64,000 bases of DNA from Phytohabitans flavus (lineage in GTDB: Bacteria > Actinomycetota > Actinomycetes > Mycobacteriales > Micromonosporaceae): assembly GCF_011764545.1 (NCBI RefSeq), contig NZ_AP022870.1:6888001-6952000 (forward strand). Direction: 5' to 3'. Position 1 is the stretch's first letter. The number at the start of each line of letters is the position of its first letter. This document shows, in pieces, positions 46,068-56,022 of the stretch. The notes under the pieces were generated by a model that was not told where the DNA came from, ran no database searches, and saw nothing but the letters and a program-made list of their open reading frames with translations. Made by a program: the position numbers and the translations under genes.

Positions 46068-46753
46068 CTATTCCCCATCCGAATCCGACGGCTCGCCCTC
46101 GCCGACCCAGCGCATCTTGCCCTCTTCGTCGATCAGCACGACCCGGGGTGTGCGCACCCGGCCCCAGGCAATCGCGTCGTCGACGTTCCCCAGGTGGGGG
46201 CCTCCTCAAGGATGCCGGTCTCCTTGCCGTCGGTCCCGGTGGACCGGTCCCAGTAGCCGGTCCAGACCCGCTGCCCGGCGGCCAGGTCGGGGTGCACGAA
46301 CACGGTGCCGCGTCCGCGCCAGCGCAGCAGCCGGCTGGGCACCTTCGGCTCCTTCGACGCCTCGGCCGCGACAAGGTCCTCCGGACCGAACGCGAAGGGC
46401 AGCAGCTCGGACACCCGCAGCGGCCGGGGCACCGCCTCGACCAGGCAGTCGGCGCCGCCGTGCTCGTACAGCAGCTGGCGGCAGCGGCCGCACGGCATCA
46501 GCGGCTCGCCGTCACCGCCGACACAGGAGACCGCGACAAGCCGGCCCCCGCCGGTGGCGTGCAGCGACGAAACCAGGCCGCACTCGGCGCAGAGCGTCAC
46601 GCCGTACGAGGCGTTCTCCACATTGCAGCCCACGATCACCCGGCCGTCGTCGACGAGCCCGGCCACGCCCACCGGAAAGTTCGAGTACGGCGCGTACGCG
46701 TTGCGCATGGCTTCCACGGCCGCCGTGCGCAGCTGTTCCCAATCGATCTCCAC
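46068..46753 (-). CDS. cdd: Cytidine deaminase with about 100-residue C-terminal extension (frameshift at 46188-46191)
   Basis: Residues 1-130 are a normal tetrameric cytidine deaminase: NAYAPYSNFPVGVAGLVDDG, CNVENASYGVTLCAECGL (zinc-binding Cys and proton-shuttle Glu) and LMPCGRCRQLLYE. The protein continues past the usual end with about 100 more residues including RGRGTVFVHPDLAAGQRVWTG. Restoring one C at 46188-46191 gives the ending WGNVDDAIAWGRVRTPRVVL followed by IDEEGKMRWVGEG. The extension is unlike known deaminase tails. It converts cytidine/deoxycytidine to uridine forms for the phosphorylase encoded next. Confidence 0.92.
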
Positions 46754-46779
46754 GGTTCCTTTTTACTCTCGCTGCTCTC

Positions 46780-46840
46780 TTACCCCTTTATGTACGGCTT
46801 GCCATCAGCCGCAGGGGCCCCGTACCCGGCCGACAAGACC
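46780..46840 (-). repeat. Diverged tandem copy of the 3' end of the upstream permease gene
   Basis: Immediately after the permease stop (5-base spacer), the minus strand again encodes the last 20 codons of that gene, GLVGRVRAPAADGKPYIKG plus stop, with one extra base in the GGCCCC stretch. More than half of the codons differ from the gene's own end only at synonymous positions, and the copy uses rare codons such as ATA and GTA. It is not translated in the present arrangement. Confidence 0.8.
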
Positions 46841-46845
46841 CGCCT

Positions 46846-48126
46846 TCACCCCTTGATGTACGGCTTGCCGTCGGCGGCGGGGGCCCGGACCCTACCGACG
46901 AGGCCGGCCACGGCGAGGATCGTCGCGAGGTACGGCAGCATCGCCAGGAACTGGCTGGGGATGATGCTGTTGATCGCGCCGAGGTAGACGCCGAGCTGGT
47001 CGGCGAAGCCGAAGAAGAGCGCGGCGAGCAGCGCGCCCGTCGGGCTCCAGCGACCGAAGATCAGCGCGGCCAGCGCGATGAAGCCCTTGCCGCCGATCAT
47101 GTTCTTGGTGAACGAGTAGAGCAGCAGCGTGTACGAAGCGCCGCCGATCCCGGCCACGACGCCGGCCAGCAGCACGTTGCGGTAACGCAGCCCCAGCACG
47201 CGTACACCGAGCGTGTCGGCCGCCGTCGGGTGCTCGCCGACCGAGCGCGTCCGCAGGCCCCACCGGGTGCGGAAGAGCGCGATGTGGATGACGAGCACGA
47301 GGATCAGCGCCAGGTACAGGAACAGGTTGCTCCGGAAGAGCGCCGGCCCCAGTACCGGGATGTCCTTGAGCAGCGGGATCTCCCAGTTGCCGAAGTGCGG
47401 CGGCTGGTTGTACTTGGCCTGGTTTGTCTGCATCAGCCGCTCGTAGAGGAAGCCGGTGAGGCCGAGCGCGAGCAGGTTGAGCACGATGCCCATCACGACC
47501 TGGTCGACCAGGTAGCGGATCGTGAAGACGGCGAGCAGCAGGGAGATGAACGCGCCACCGAGCGCCGCCGCGACAAGGCCCACCCAGACGTTGCCCGCCA
47601 TCGTGCCGACAAGCGCGCCGGCGAACGCGCCCATCAGCAGCTGCCCCTCGATCGCCACGTTGACCACGCCGGAGCGCTCGCACAGCACGCCGGCGAGGGC
47701 GCCGAAGATCAGTGGTACGGCCAGGAGGAACGTGCCGCGGACGATGTTGACCAGCGGCATGAAGTTCTGCCCGGCCGGCGCGTCCGAGATCTGCCAGCAC
47801 AGGAACGACAGGACGAAGCAGACGATGCCGACGCCGAGCAGCCACGGGAACCACCGGTCGGTGAACATGGCGGCGCCCGCGGCGGCGGCGATCAGGCCGA
47901 AGAGGATCGCGCCGACCGTACCGTCGATGGCCAGCGCCGCACCCTGCGCGTCCTCGCTGAGCGTGAAGCGCGCGGTCTGCGACGTGGCGAGCGCGCCGAA
48001 CACGACAGCGGCGAGCACACCGGCGGCGACGAGCCCGACACCGACCTTGCGGGAGCGGGTCCAATAGCCGGTCTGGATCGGCGCGGCGACCATCTCGTTC
48101 GCGGTGATCGTGGACACCGGGGTCAC
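46846..48126 (-). CDS. Nucleoside ABC transporter permease (NupQ/YufQ-like)
   Basis: A 426-residue permease of the branched-chain amino acid/BMP-type ABC family. About ten hydrophobic segments include GALAGVLCERSGVVNVAIEGQLLMGAFAG, the conserved region of this family. The characteristic late segment is SVGEHPTAADTLGVRVLGLRY. Its N-terminal 40 residues are a hydrophilic extension. It overlaps the other permease by four bases (ATGA). Together with the ATPase and BMP lipoprotein it forms a nucleoside importer. A mutated copy of its 3' end lies just downstream. Confidence 0.93.
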   Translation of the reverse strand: MTPVSTITANEMVAAPIQTGYWTRSRKVGVGLVAAGVLAAVVFGALATSQTARFTLSEDAQGAALAIDGTVGAILFGLIAAAAGAAMFTDRWFPWLLGVGIVCFVLSFLCWQISDAPAGQNFMPLVNIVRGTFLLAVPLIFGALAGVLCERSGVVNVAIEGQLLMGAFAGALVGTMAGNVWVGLVAAALGGAFISLLLAVFTIRYLVDQVVMGIVLNLLALGLTGFLYERLMQTNQAKYNQPPHFGNWEIPLLKDIPVLGPALFRSNLFLYLALILVLVIHIALFRTRWGLRTRSVGEHPTAADTLGVRVLGLRYRNVLLAGVVAGIGGASYTLLLYSFTKNMIGGKGFIALAALIFGRWSPTGALLAALFFGFADQLGVYLGAINSIIPSQFLAMLPYLATILAVAGLVGRVRAPAADGKPYIKG

Positions 48127-49392
48127 CAGCCCTTCGCCAAGCTCGTGGACAGGCGCGCGGCGCGGGCGGCCCGCAGCCGGAAGATCGCCTTCACCAGGGC
48201 GGGTGCGGCGATGAAGATGACGATCAGCGCCTGGAGCACGGTCACCAGCTCCAGCGAGATGCTCGACACCGACTGCATCGTGTTGCCACCCGCCCGCAGC
48301 GCGCCGAAGAGCAGCGCGGCGAGCGCGACGCCCCAGGGTTTGACCCGGCCGAGCAGGGCGACAAGTATGCCGTCGAATCCGATCTGCGCCACGACCAGCG
48401 GCGTCAGCGCGTCGGCGGTGGAGCCGACCACCATGTTGGCGCCGCCGAGGCCGGCCAGCGCGCCGGCGATGACCATGACCGCGATGTACGTGGTGGTGAC
48501 GCTGATGCCGGCCGTCCGGGAAGCGTCCGGGTTGTTGCCCACCGCGCGCAGCTCGAAGCCGAGTGTCGACCGGTTGAGCAGCCAGGCCACGCCCCAGGTG
48601 ACCAGCACCGCCAGGATGATCCCGGCGTGCACGCGCAGATTGTCACCGAGCAGGCGAGGCAGCTGGGCGGACGACTCGACCGGCTTGCTGATCGCGTCGG
48701 TGCGTTCCGGGTTCTGGACGCCCTTCTGGATGATGATCCAGGTCAGGAAGTACAGCGCGACGTAGTTGAGCATGATCGTATTGATCACCTCGTGCGCACC
48801 CGTGCGTGCCTTGAGGAAGCCCGGGATGAACCCCCAGATGGCACCGCCCAGCGCGCCCGCCAGCAGCGCCACGATCAGGTGGAGCACCGGCGGCAGCGGG
48901 ATCAGGAAGCCGGCCAGCGCGGCCAGGATCACGCCGACGATCGCCTGGCCCTGCGCGCCGATGTTGAAAAGGCCGCCGCGGAAGGCAAGCGCCACCGACA
49001 GGCCGGTGAAGACAAGCGGAGTCGTGTACGTCAGCGTCTCCGAGATCGGCGCGAACACCCGCTCCCAGCCGCCGTCGCCGCTGATCCAGTCGCTGACCGC
49101 GGCCGGGTCGACGATCGCGCCCTTGAAGAGGCTGGCGTACGCGTCGCGGACAACTTCCCAGCTGGACTGGAGCGCGTCGCCGGGCCGGGCGGTGAAGTAG
49201 CCGTACTGGGCCATCACGTCGGGATCGGAGACGATGATCAGAATCCCGCCGATGACCAGCGCGAGCACCACCGCCAGGATCGTCACCGTGACCGTGTTGG
49301 CAGCCCAGAGGCCCTGTAGGAACGCCTGGCCGAAGGACTCCCGCTCGGGCTCGGGCGCCTTCGCCGGCGGCGGTGCCGTCTCCTGCGCTGCC

Positions 49393-49400
<8 letters not shown>
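48123..49400 (-). CDS. Nucleoside ABC transporter permease (NupP/YufP-like)
   Basis: A 425-residue permease of the same family. It has an N-terminal cytoplasmic tail rich in Pro and Glu, a first helix VTVTILAVVLALVIGGILII, a large loop, then SVALAFRGGLFNIGAQGQAIVG and AVGNNPDASRTAGISVTTTY, the conserved coupling region. Its ATG region overlaps the ATPase gene by 8 bases. The two permeases form the membrane channel of the importer. Confidence 0.93.
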
Positions 49401-50928
<1,528 letters not shown>

Positions 50929-50952
50929 CGGAACCTCCGCTTGCTTGCTTGT

Positions 50953-50990
50953 GACCAGGGCGTCCCCCGCGTACGAGGGACGCCCTGGTC
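50953..50990 (-). terminator. Terminator/attenuator between the BMP gene and the ATPase gene
   Basis: A perfect 14-bp inverted repeat (GACCAGGGCGTCCC and GGGACGCCCTGGTC, 10-base loop) lies 18 bases after the lipoprotein gene. Partial termination here would yield more binding protein than transporter, a common arrangement for ABC importers. Confidence 0.85.
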
Positions 50991-51008
50991 AACGAGGGGG
51001 TAAGTGTT

Positions 51009-52091
51009 TTACTTGGGCTGGGCCGCCGAGGTGACCTTGATGGTGCCCGAGATGATGTCCTGCTTCAGCTTGTCGACCTCGGCCTTGAGCTCGGCCGGGA
51101 CCTTGCTGTCGAACTCGTGGTACGGCGCGAGCGAGACACCGTTGTTGGCCAGCGTGCCGAGGAAGCCCGGCGAGCTGGGCAGGGTCTCGCCCTTGGCGCC
51201 CTTCGAGACCGCGTCCTTCACGGCGTCCGGGATGTTCTTCACGACGGTCGTGAGGAACGTCGAGCAGTACTGCTGGGCACTCTCGCACCCGTCGACGTCA
51301 ACCCAGATCACGCTGTACTTGCCGGCCGAGGCCTGTGCGGCCGCCGCCGTGCCGAGACCCGCGCCACCGGCCACCGGGAAGACGATGTCGGCGCCCTGGG
51401 CGACCAGGGTGTCGCTGACCTTCTTGCCCTCGTCCTGCTTGACGAAGTCGTTGGTGAAGTTGCCCTTCTGGGTGCTCTTGTCCCAGCCGAGCACCTGGAC
51501 TTTCTTCCCCTTGACCTGGTTGTAGTGCGCGACGCCGTCGGCGAAGCCGTCCATGAAGATCGTCACCGGCGGGATCGGCAGACCGCCGTAGGTGCCGACC
51601 TTGCCGGACTGCGAGTAGCCGGCCGCGAGGTAGCCGGCGAGGAACGCGGCCTGCGCGGTGTCGAACTGCATCGGGTAGATGTTGGACACGCCCGGGTTGG
51701 AGTCGACGATGCCGAACTGCTGGCTCGTGTTGGCCTGGGCCACCTTCTTCGTGGCGTCGGTCATGAGGCCGCCGACCGCCAGGATGAAGTTGCACTTCTG
51801 TGTCACGAAGCCGGTCAGGTTGGGCTCGTAGTCCGCCTCGGCGCTCGACGCGACGTACTTCGGATCGATGTTGCTATTTTCGCTGGCGGCAGCCTGGACA
51901 CCCTTCCAGGCGGAGGTGTTGAACGAACGGTCGTCGATGCCGCCGACGTCGGTAACCATGCAGGCGGTGTACTTCTGAGCGGTGCCCGAGTCACCGCTCT
52001 CCTCAGGCGCGTCTCCGCAAGCGGCGGCGCTCAGCGCGAGCCCGCCCACCGCGAACAACGAGACGACCCGCATCCCACGCGCAGAGCGCAA
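51009..52091 (-). CDS. BMP family nucleoside-binding lipoprotein
   Basis: A 360-residue substrate-binding protein. The lipoprotein signal (MRVVSLFAVGGLALSAAAC) places the lipidated Cys near residue 25. The mature protein has VTDVGGIDDRSFNTSAWKG, FILAVGGLMTDATKKVA, QAAFLAGYLAAGYSQSGKVG and ADIVFPVAGGAGLGTA, typical of BMP/PnrA-type purine- and pyrimidine-nucleoside binding proteins. It would deliver nucleosides to the two permeases. TTG 52091 follows AGGAG by six bases and is preferred to the further TTG at 52109. First gene of the importer operon. Confidence 0.94.
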   Translation of the reverse strand: MRSARGMRVVSLFAVGGLALSAAACGDAPEESGDSGTAQKYTACMVTDVGGIDDRSFNTSAWKGVQAAASENSNIDPKYVASSAEADYEPNLTGFVTQKCNFILAVGGLMTDATKKVAQANTSQQFGIVDSNPGVSNIYPMQFDTAQAAFLAGYLAAGYSQSGKVGTYGGLPIPPVTIFMDGFADGVAHYNQVKGKKVQVLGWDKSTQKGNFTNDFVKQDEGKKVSDTLVAQGADIVFPVAGGAGLGTAAAAQASAGKYSVIWVDVDGCESAQQYCSTFLTTVVKNIPDAVKDAVSKGAKGETLPSSPGFLGTLANNGVSLAPYHEFDSKVPAELKAEVDKLKQDIISGTIKVTSAAQPK

Positions 52092-52145
52092 GACGGTCTC
52101 CTTCCCCAAAGCTCACCACAAAGATTGCGGTGCTTCCACGGTCGG

Positions 52146-52167
52146 GAGCGTACGCTGCCGTACGCTC
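52146..52167. promoter_or_regulatory. Candidate operator upstream of the BMP lipoprotein gene
   Basis: A perfect 9-bp inverted repeat (GAGCGTACG, CTGC loop, CGTACGCTC) lies 55 bases before the TTG start. A second one, CAACAG and CTGTTG spaced by 14 bases, lies next to it (52168-52193). These are likely repressor sites for the nucleoside import operon. The remaining bases of this region, to 52386, show no gene. Confidence 0.55.
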
Positions 52168-52386
52168 AACAGCCGAGATTCGTACACTGTTGTTGAACCC
52201 CTGTTACCCGCCTGTGACCGGCGGGTTCAGAGATCACTTGACGAACGTGAGCCGTGTTCCGGGTAGTAGAACAGGCGCCCAGGCGACCGGTAATGGCCGT
52301 GCCGTCCAAAGGAGAGGGGCCAGCCTTCACGCCCGCTTGTAGGTTTCTCCAACCCTAACGCGCGGCGGCGGCCAGGTGACGGCGCT

Positions 52387-52734
52387 TCAGGAGCGCCAGA
52401 AGACGGCGACCGCCGCGTTGACCAGCGTGAGCCCGCCGATCGCCAGGAAGTGGCCCTTGTTGACCACCTCGCGCTTGCGGGAGAAGAACACCATCGCGAA
52501 GATCATCAACGCGATCACGAGCTTGACCGCGAGTTTGGCCGGGTTTGGCTCCTCGCCCTCGCCGCGCAGTGGGGCGGCCAGCCCGATGCCGGTGACGAGC
52601 TGGATGATCGAGCCCCAGAGCATCGGCGGGTTGATCCGCAGCGGGCCCGTGACGTACTGGACCACCACGCCCCCGAGCAGCAGCGCGAAGCCGATCAGGT
52701 GGACGTACAGCAGGATCAGTCGCAGAGCCTCCAC
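52387..52734 (-). CDS. Small integral membrane protein of unknown function
   Basis: A 115-residue protein with about four hydrophobic helices: LILLYVHLIGFALLLGGVVVQY, WGSIIQLVTGIGLAA, LAVKLVIALMIFAMVFFS and FLAIGGLTLVNAAVAVFW. The His in the first helix and the overall pattern resemble small haem-protein-like or DUF2269-type membrane proteins, but I cannot assign a family. GTG 52734 starts directly before the first helix; codons upstream do not look coding. It diverges from the TetR gene (84 bases). Confidence 0.75.
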   Translation of the reverse strand: MEALRLILLYVHLIGFALLLGGVVVQYVTGPLRINPPMLWGSIIQLVTGIGLAAPLRGEGEEPNPAKLAVKLVIALMIFAMVFFSRKREVVNKGHFLAIGGLTLVNAAVAVFWRS

Positions 52735-52789
52735 GGCGGAGGAGAATACAGGTTCGCGCTGTGGTTCACGAGATCGGCGCGAGCTCTTC

Positions 52790-52811
52790 AAACGAGCGTT
52801 CGTTTTATACT
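52790..52811 (+). promoter_or_regulatory. TetR operator and -10 box
   Basis: AAACGA-GCGT-TCGTTT (52790-52805) is a perfect inverted repeat directly followed by TATACT (52806-52811), a good -10 box. A transcript would start at or next to the ATG at 52819, so the message is probably leaderless and the repressor controls itself. Confidence 0.7.
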
Positions 52812-52818
52812 TGCCGGC

Positions 52819-53409
52819 ATGCCCCGAGTCTCGGACGAACACCTCGCCGCGCGGCGGCAGCAGATCCTCGACGCCGCACTCACCTGCTTCAGCCGCAACG
52901 GCTTCCACAACACCTCGATGCAGGACGTGATCGCCGAGGCCGGGCTCTCGGTCGGCGCCGTCTACCGCTACTTCAAGAGCAAGAACGACCTGATCACCGC
53001 GATCGCCGAGGGGGCGCTACAGGGCGCGCAGGAGATGTTCGCGGAGCTTGTGTCGCAGGAGCCGCCGCTGCCCCTGGCCGACGCGATGGAGCGGGCGCTC
53101 GGCTTCGCCGACTCGCAGACCGGTCCCCGGGGCGCGTTGCGGATCGCGATCCAGGTGTGGGCCGAGTCCCTGCGCGACCCGGCGCTGGCCGTCTTCGTCG
53201 CGGACAAGTACGGGCACTTCCGCGGGCTCTTCGCCGCGCTGGCCCGGCGCGCGCAGGAGACCGGCGAACTGCCGGCCGACGCCGACCCGGAGGCGATCGG
53301 CGCCGCGCTCTTCGGCATGATCCCCGGCTACGCGCTCCAGCGCATCCTCGCCCACGGCCCGGACAAGAAGACGTACGCGGACGCGCTCCGGGTCCTAATA
53401 AGGGCTTGA
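52819..53409 (+). CDS. TetR/AcrR family transcriptional regulator
   Basis: A 196-residue repressor. The N-terminal DNA-binding domain reads RRQQILDAALTCFSRNGFHNTSMQDVIAEAGLSVGAVYRYFKSKNDLI (helix-turn-helix residues 28-47). The C-terminal ligand domain is of the TetR_C type with FGMIPGYALQRILAHG. The AAACGA/TCGTTT palindrome at its promoter and the divergent membrane-protein gene suggest it controls itself and possibly that neighbour. The ligand is unknown. Confidence 0.93.
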   Translation: MPRVSDEHLAARRQQILDAALTCFSRNGFHNTSMQDVIAEAGLSVGAVYRYFKSKNDLITAIAEGALQGAQEMFAELVSQEPPLPLADAMERALGFADSQTGPRGALRIAIQVWAESLRDPALAVFVADKYGHFRGLFAALARRAQETGELPADADPEAIGAALFGMIPGYALQRILAHGPDKKTYADALRVLIRA

Positions 53410-53436
53410 ATCTCCAGTGGCTGGAGGTTTCACGAT
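53406..53436 (+). promoter_or_regulatory. MerR-type promoter/operator
   Basis: TTGAAT (53406-53411) and CACGAT (53431-53436) flank a 19-base spacer that contains CTCCAG-TGG-CTGGAG (53412-53426). An over-long spacer with a central dyad is the hallmark of MerR-activated promoters. The -35 overlaps the TetR stop codon, and the start site would be at the ATG at 53444. Confidence 0.7.
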
Positions 53437-53443
53437 CGGTTTC

Positions 53444-54358
53444 ATGCACATCGGAGAGCTCGCTCGACGCACCGGCCTGTCGGTGAAGACCATCCGGTAC
53501 TACTCCGACCTCGGGCTGGTGCCCGAGGTGGCGCGGACCCGGACCGGACACCGGCGGTACGACGCGGAGAGCGCGCTCCGCCTCGACTTCGTGCGGACGC
53601 TGCGCGAGCTCGGTCTCGACCTGGCCACCATCCGGCGGCTGCTGGACCAGGAGACCGACCTGCGGAGCGTCGCTTTACGCCACGCGGACGCTCTTGGTGC
53701 CCAGATCCGAGTGCTGCGCGTGCAGCGAGCTGTGCTGCGCGCGCTGGCCAAGCATGAACCCACGCCACAGGAGGTGGACCGGATGAACCGCATCGCACGC
53801 GCCACGTCAGAGGAGCGCCGCCGCATCATCGCCGAGTTCTTTGACAGCGTCTTCGAGGGGATACCCGTCGACCCGGAGTTCGAGGGGCGGATGCGCTCGG
53901 CAGCGCCGGAGCTGCCCGACGAGCCCACGGACGAGCAGGTCGACGCCTGGCTGGAGCTGCACGAGCTGGTCAGCGACCCGGACTTCCGGGCGCTGCTGCG
54001 GCGGATGAGCGAGGGGTCGTGGGGTGATGGCGCGGCGACGCCGCCCGTCGTCGGCGCGCAGACCGCCGAGCTGATCACGGAGAAGGCGGGCGCGGCGGTC
54101 ACGGCCGGCGTCGACCCGGCCTCCCCGGCCGCGGCGCCGATCATCGACGACCTTGCCGCGGCGATGGCCGCCGCGTCGGGTCGGACGGACCTGCCGGAGT
54201 ACCGGCGGGAGGTGCTCGCCGCGCTCGAATCGTCGACCGACCCGCGCCCGGAGCGGTACTGGCAGCTCATGGCGATCATCAACGGGTGGCCGCCGATCCC
54301 GACTCAGACGCCGCTGTATGTCTGGGTACGGGATGCCTTGCGGGCCTCAACGACCTAG
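53444..54358 (+). CDS. MerR family transcriptional regulator
   Basis: A 304-residue regulator. The N-terminal winged helix is MHIGELARRTGLSVKTIRYYSDLGLVPEV with HRRYDAESALRLDFVRTLRELGLDLATIRRLLD. A dimerisation coil follows, and then about 200 residues of effector domain with no recognised family (RIARATSEERRRIIAEFFDS; PERYWQLMAIINGWPP). The dyad in its own promoter suggests autoregulation. ATG 53444 begins exactly at the family start. Confidence 0.92.
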   Translation: MHIGELARRTGLSVKTIRYYSDLGLVPEVARTRTGHRRYDAESALRLDFVRTLRELGLDLATIRRLLDQETDLRSVALRHADALGAQIRVLRVQRAVLRALAKHEPTPQEVDRMNRIARATSEERRRIIAEFFDSVFEGIPVDPEFEGRMRSAAPELPDEPTDEQVDAWLELHELVSDPDFRALLRRMSEGSWGDGAATPPVVGAQTAELITEKAGAAVTAGVDPASPAAAPIIDDLAAAMAAASGRTDLPEYRREVLAALESSTDPRPERYWQLMAIINGWPPIPTQTPLYVWVRDALRASTT

Positions 54359-54409
54359 CAAGCTCTTGCACGCAGCGTAAGAAGTTGCTGCTGCGCTAGC
54401 GTATTCGCC

Positions 54410-55438
54410 ATGGCGGCACGACTGTCCGACATCGCCCAGCAGGCCGGAGTCAGCGAGGCCACCGTGTCCCGCGTGCTCAACGACCGGCCCGGCGTGTCGA
54501 CCGACACCCGCCAGGCGGTGCTGACCGCGCTGGACGTCCTCGGATACGAGCGTCCAGCGCGGTTGCGCAAGCGCAGCGCCGGCCTGGTGGGACTTGTCGT
54601 GCCCGAGCTGGACAACCCGATCTTCCCGGCGTTCGCCCAGATCATCGAGTCCAACCTGGCTCAGGGCGGATACACGCCGGTGCTGTGCACGCAGACGCCG
54701 GGCGGGGTGACCGAGGACGAGTACGTGGAGATGCTGCTCGACCGCCAGGTCTCCGGGATCGTCTTCGTCTCCGGCCTGCACGCGGACACCTCGGCGGACC
54801 CCGAGCGGTACCACAAGCTGCTCGCCCGGCCGCTGCCGATCGTGCTGCTCAACGGGTACGTCGACGGCGTCGACGCGCCGTTCGTCTCCTGCGACGACCG
54901 GGAGGCCGGCGAGCTGGGCGTGGCGCACCTTGTCGCGCTCGGCCACCGGCGGATCGGGCTGATCTCCGGCCCCAAGCGCTTCATGCCCGTCCAGCGGAAG
55001 ATCGCCGGGTACCGCGCGGCGATGAAGAAGCTCGTCGGGCTCGGCGACACGGCGGTCGACGAGCTGATCTCGCTCTCGCTTTTCGGGGTCGAGGGTGGCC
55101 AGGCGGCCGCCGGCCGGCTCTTCGACCGAGGAGTGACCGGCATCGTGTGCGGCTCCGACCTGATGGCACTGGGCGCGATCCGGGCCGCCCGCCAGCGCGG
55201 ACTGTCCATCCCGGACGACGTGTCCGTGGTCGGGTACGACGACTCGCCGCTGATCGCGTTCACCGACCCGCCGCTGACGACCGTACGGCAGCCGGTGACC
55301 GCGATGGCCGTGGCGGCCGTACGGGCGCTGATCGACGAGATCAACGGCCACGGCACGCACCGCTCGGAGTACGTCTTCCGCCCCGAGCTCGTGGTCCGCT
55401 CCTCGACGGGCGCGGCCCCGGTGCCGGTACCCGCATAG
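54410..55438 (+). CDS. LacI family transcriptional regulator
   Basis: A 342-residue repressor: helix-turn-helix RLSDIAQQAGVSEATVSRVLNDRPGVSTDTR, hinge ALDVLGYERPARLRKR, then a periplasmic-binding-protein-like effector domain (LVGLVVPELDNPIFPAFAQII, GIVCGSDLMALGAIRAARQRG, SVVGYDDSPLIAFTDPPLTT). This type usually responds to sugars or nucleosides. No transporter or catabolic gene is adjacent, so its target is not clear from context. Confidence 0.94.
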   Translation: MAARLSDIAQQAGVSEATVSRVLNDRPGVSTDTRQAVLTALDVLGYERPARLRKRSAGLVGLVVPELDNPIFPAFAQIIESNLAQGGYTPVLCTQTPGGVTEDEYVEMLLDRQVSGIVFVSGLHADTSADPERYHKLLARPLPIVLLNGYVDGVDAPFVSCDDREAGELGVAHLVALGHRRIGLISGPKRFMPVQRKIAGYRAAMKKLVGLGDTAVDELISLSLFGVEGGQAAAGRLFDRGVTGIVCGSDLMALGAIRAARQRGLSIPDDVSVVGYDDSPLIAFTDPPLTTVRQPVTAMAVAAVRALIDEINGHGTHRSEYVFRPELVVRSSTGAAPVPVPA

Positions 55439-55439
55439 C

Positions 55440-55475
55440 AGTGGACCGGCCCGCCTCTCGGCAGGTCGGTCCACT
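55440..55475. terminator. Terminator between LacI and the convergent small gene
   Basis: AGTGGACCG (55440-55448) pairs with CGGTCCACT (55467-55475), starting 2 bases after the LacI stop. An 18-base loop lies between. It is followed by ATTGG, a weak T-run. Confidence 0.7.
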
Positions 55476-55581
55476 ATTGGGGAGGAAAGCGGCTCCCGGT
55501 GGCCCGTGGCGGCCCGGGAGCCGCCCATCCCAGCCGCCCGTCGGCGAGGAAGCACAACGAACGACCGGGCTTCTCCTCCTG

Positions 55582-56022
55582 CTACCCCGTCAACCGTGCG
55601 GCTATGCGTGACATTCCGGCCCGTACCTCTTCCGGGGACGGCGGTGGGGAGGCCTCGACCATCTGTTCCGGCTCGGCCGAGGCGGGGCCGTCCAGCGCGA
55701 ACTCGTCGTAGTCGCCGAAGTCTGCGGCGTCCTCGACCTCGGCCCGGTTGTCCTCCGCCGCCATCCGGGCCGCCGCGATCTCGCCCTGGATCTCCTCCAC
55801 CGTCACGTGCGGCAGCAGCGGCTCCACCACCGCCATCAGGTCCTCGTCCGCGACCACCGACTCGGCCAGCGCGAGCGCGTGCGGGCGCTCGTACGGGCCG
55901 CAGACCACGGGCTCCCACTCCTCGTCCTCGCCGAGCGGCCCGAACGTCACGATCCACGGCAGATCGCGTGCCGGCGAGTCCTCCGGCAGCTCCAGCGTCA
56001 CCAGTGCCCCCATTCCAGTCAT
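55582..56022 (-). CDS. Conserved acidic hypothetical protein
   Basis: A 146-residue, mostly acidic protein with no recognised domain. It starts MTGMGALVTLELPEDSP, contains WIVTFGPLGEDEEWEPVVCGPYERPHALALAESVV and VVEPLLPHVTVEEIQGEIAAARM, and ends in a disordered Glu/Pro-rich part. No signal peptide. It overlaps the YihY gene upstream (ATGA), so they are co-translated; its role may be linked to that membrane protein. Confidence 0.78.
   Translation of the reverse strand: MTGMGALVTLELPEDSPARDLPWIVTFGPLGEDEEWEPVVCGPYERPHALALAESVVADEDLMAVVEPLLPHVTVEEIQGEIAAARMAAEDNRAEVEDAADFGDYDEFALDGPASAEPEQMVEASPPPSPEEVRAGMSRIAARLTG

Noticed and set aside
46133..46200. Alternative end of cytidine deaminase in the uncorrected frame
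   Set aside because: The last 15 residues in that frame look random, while one base restores a long ordered end that stops 5 bases before deoA.
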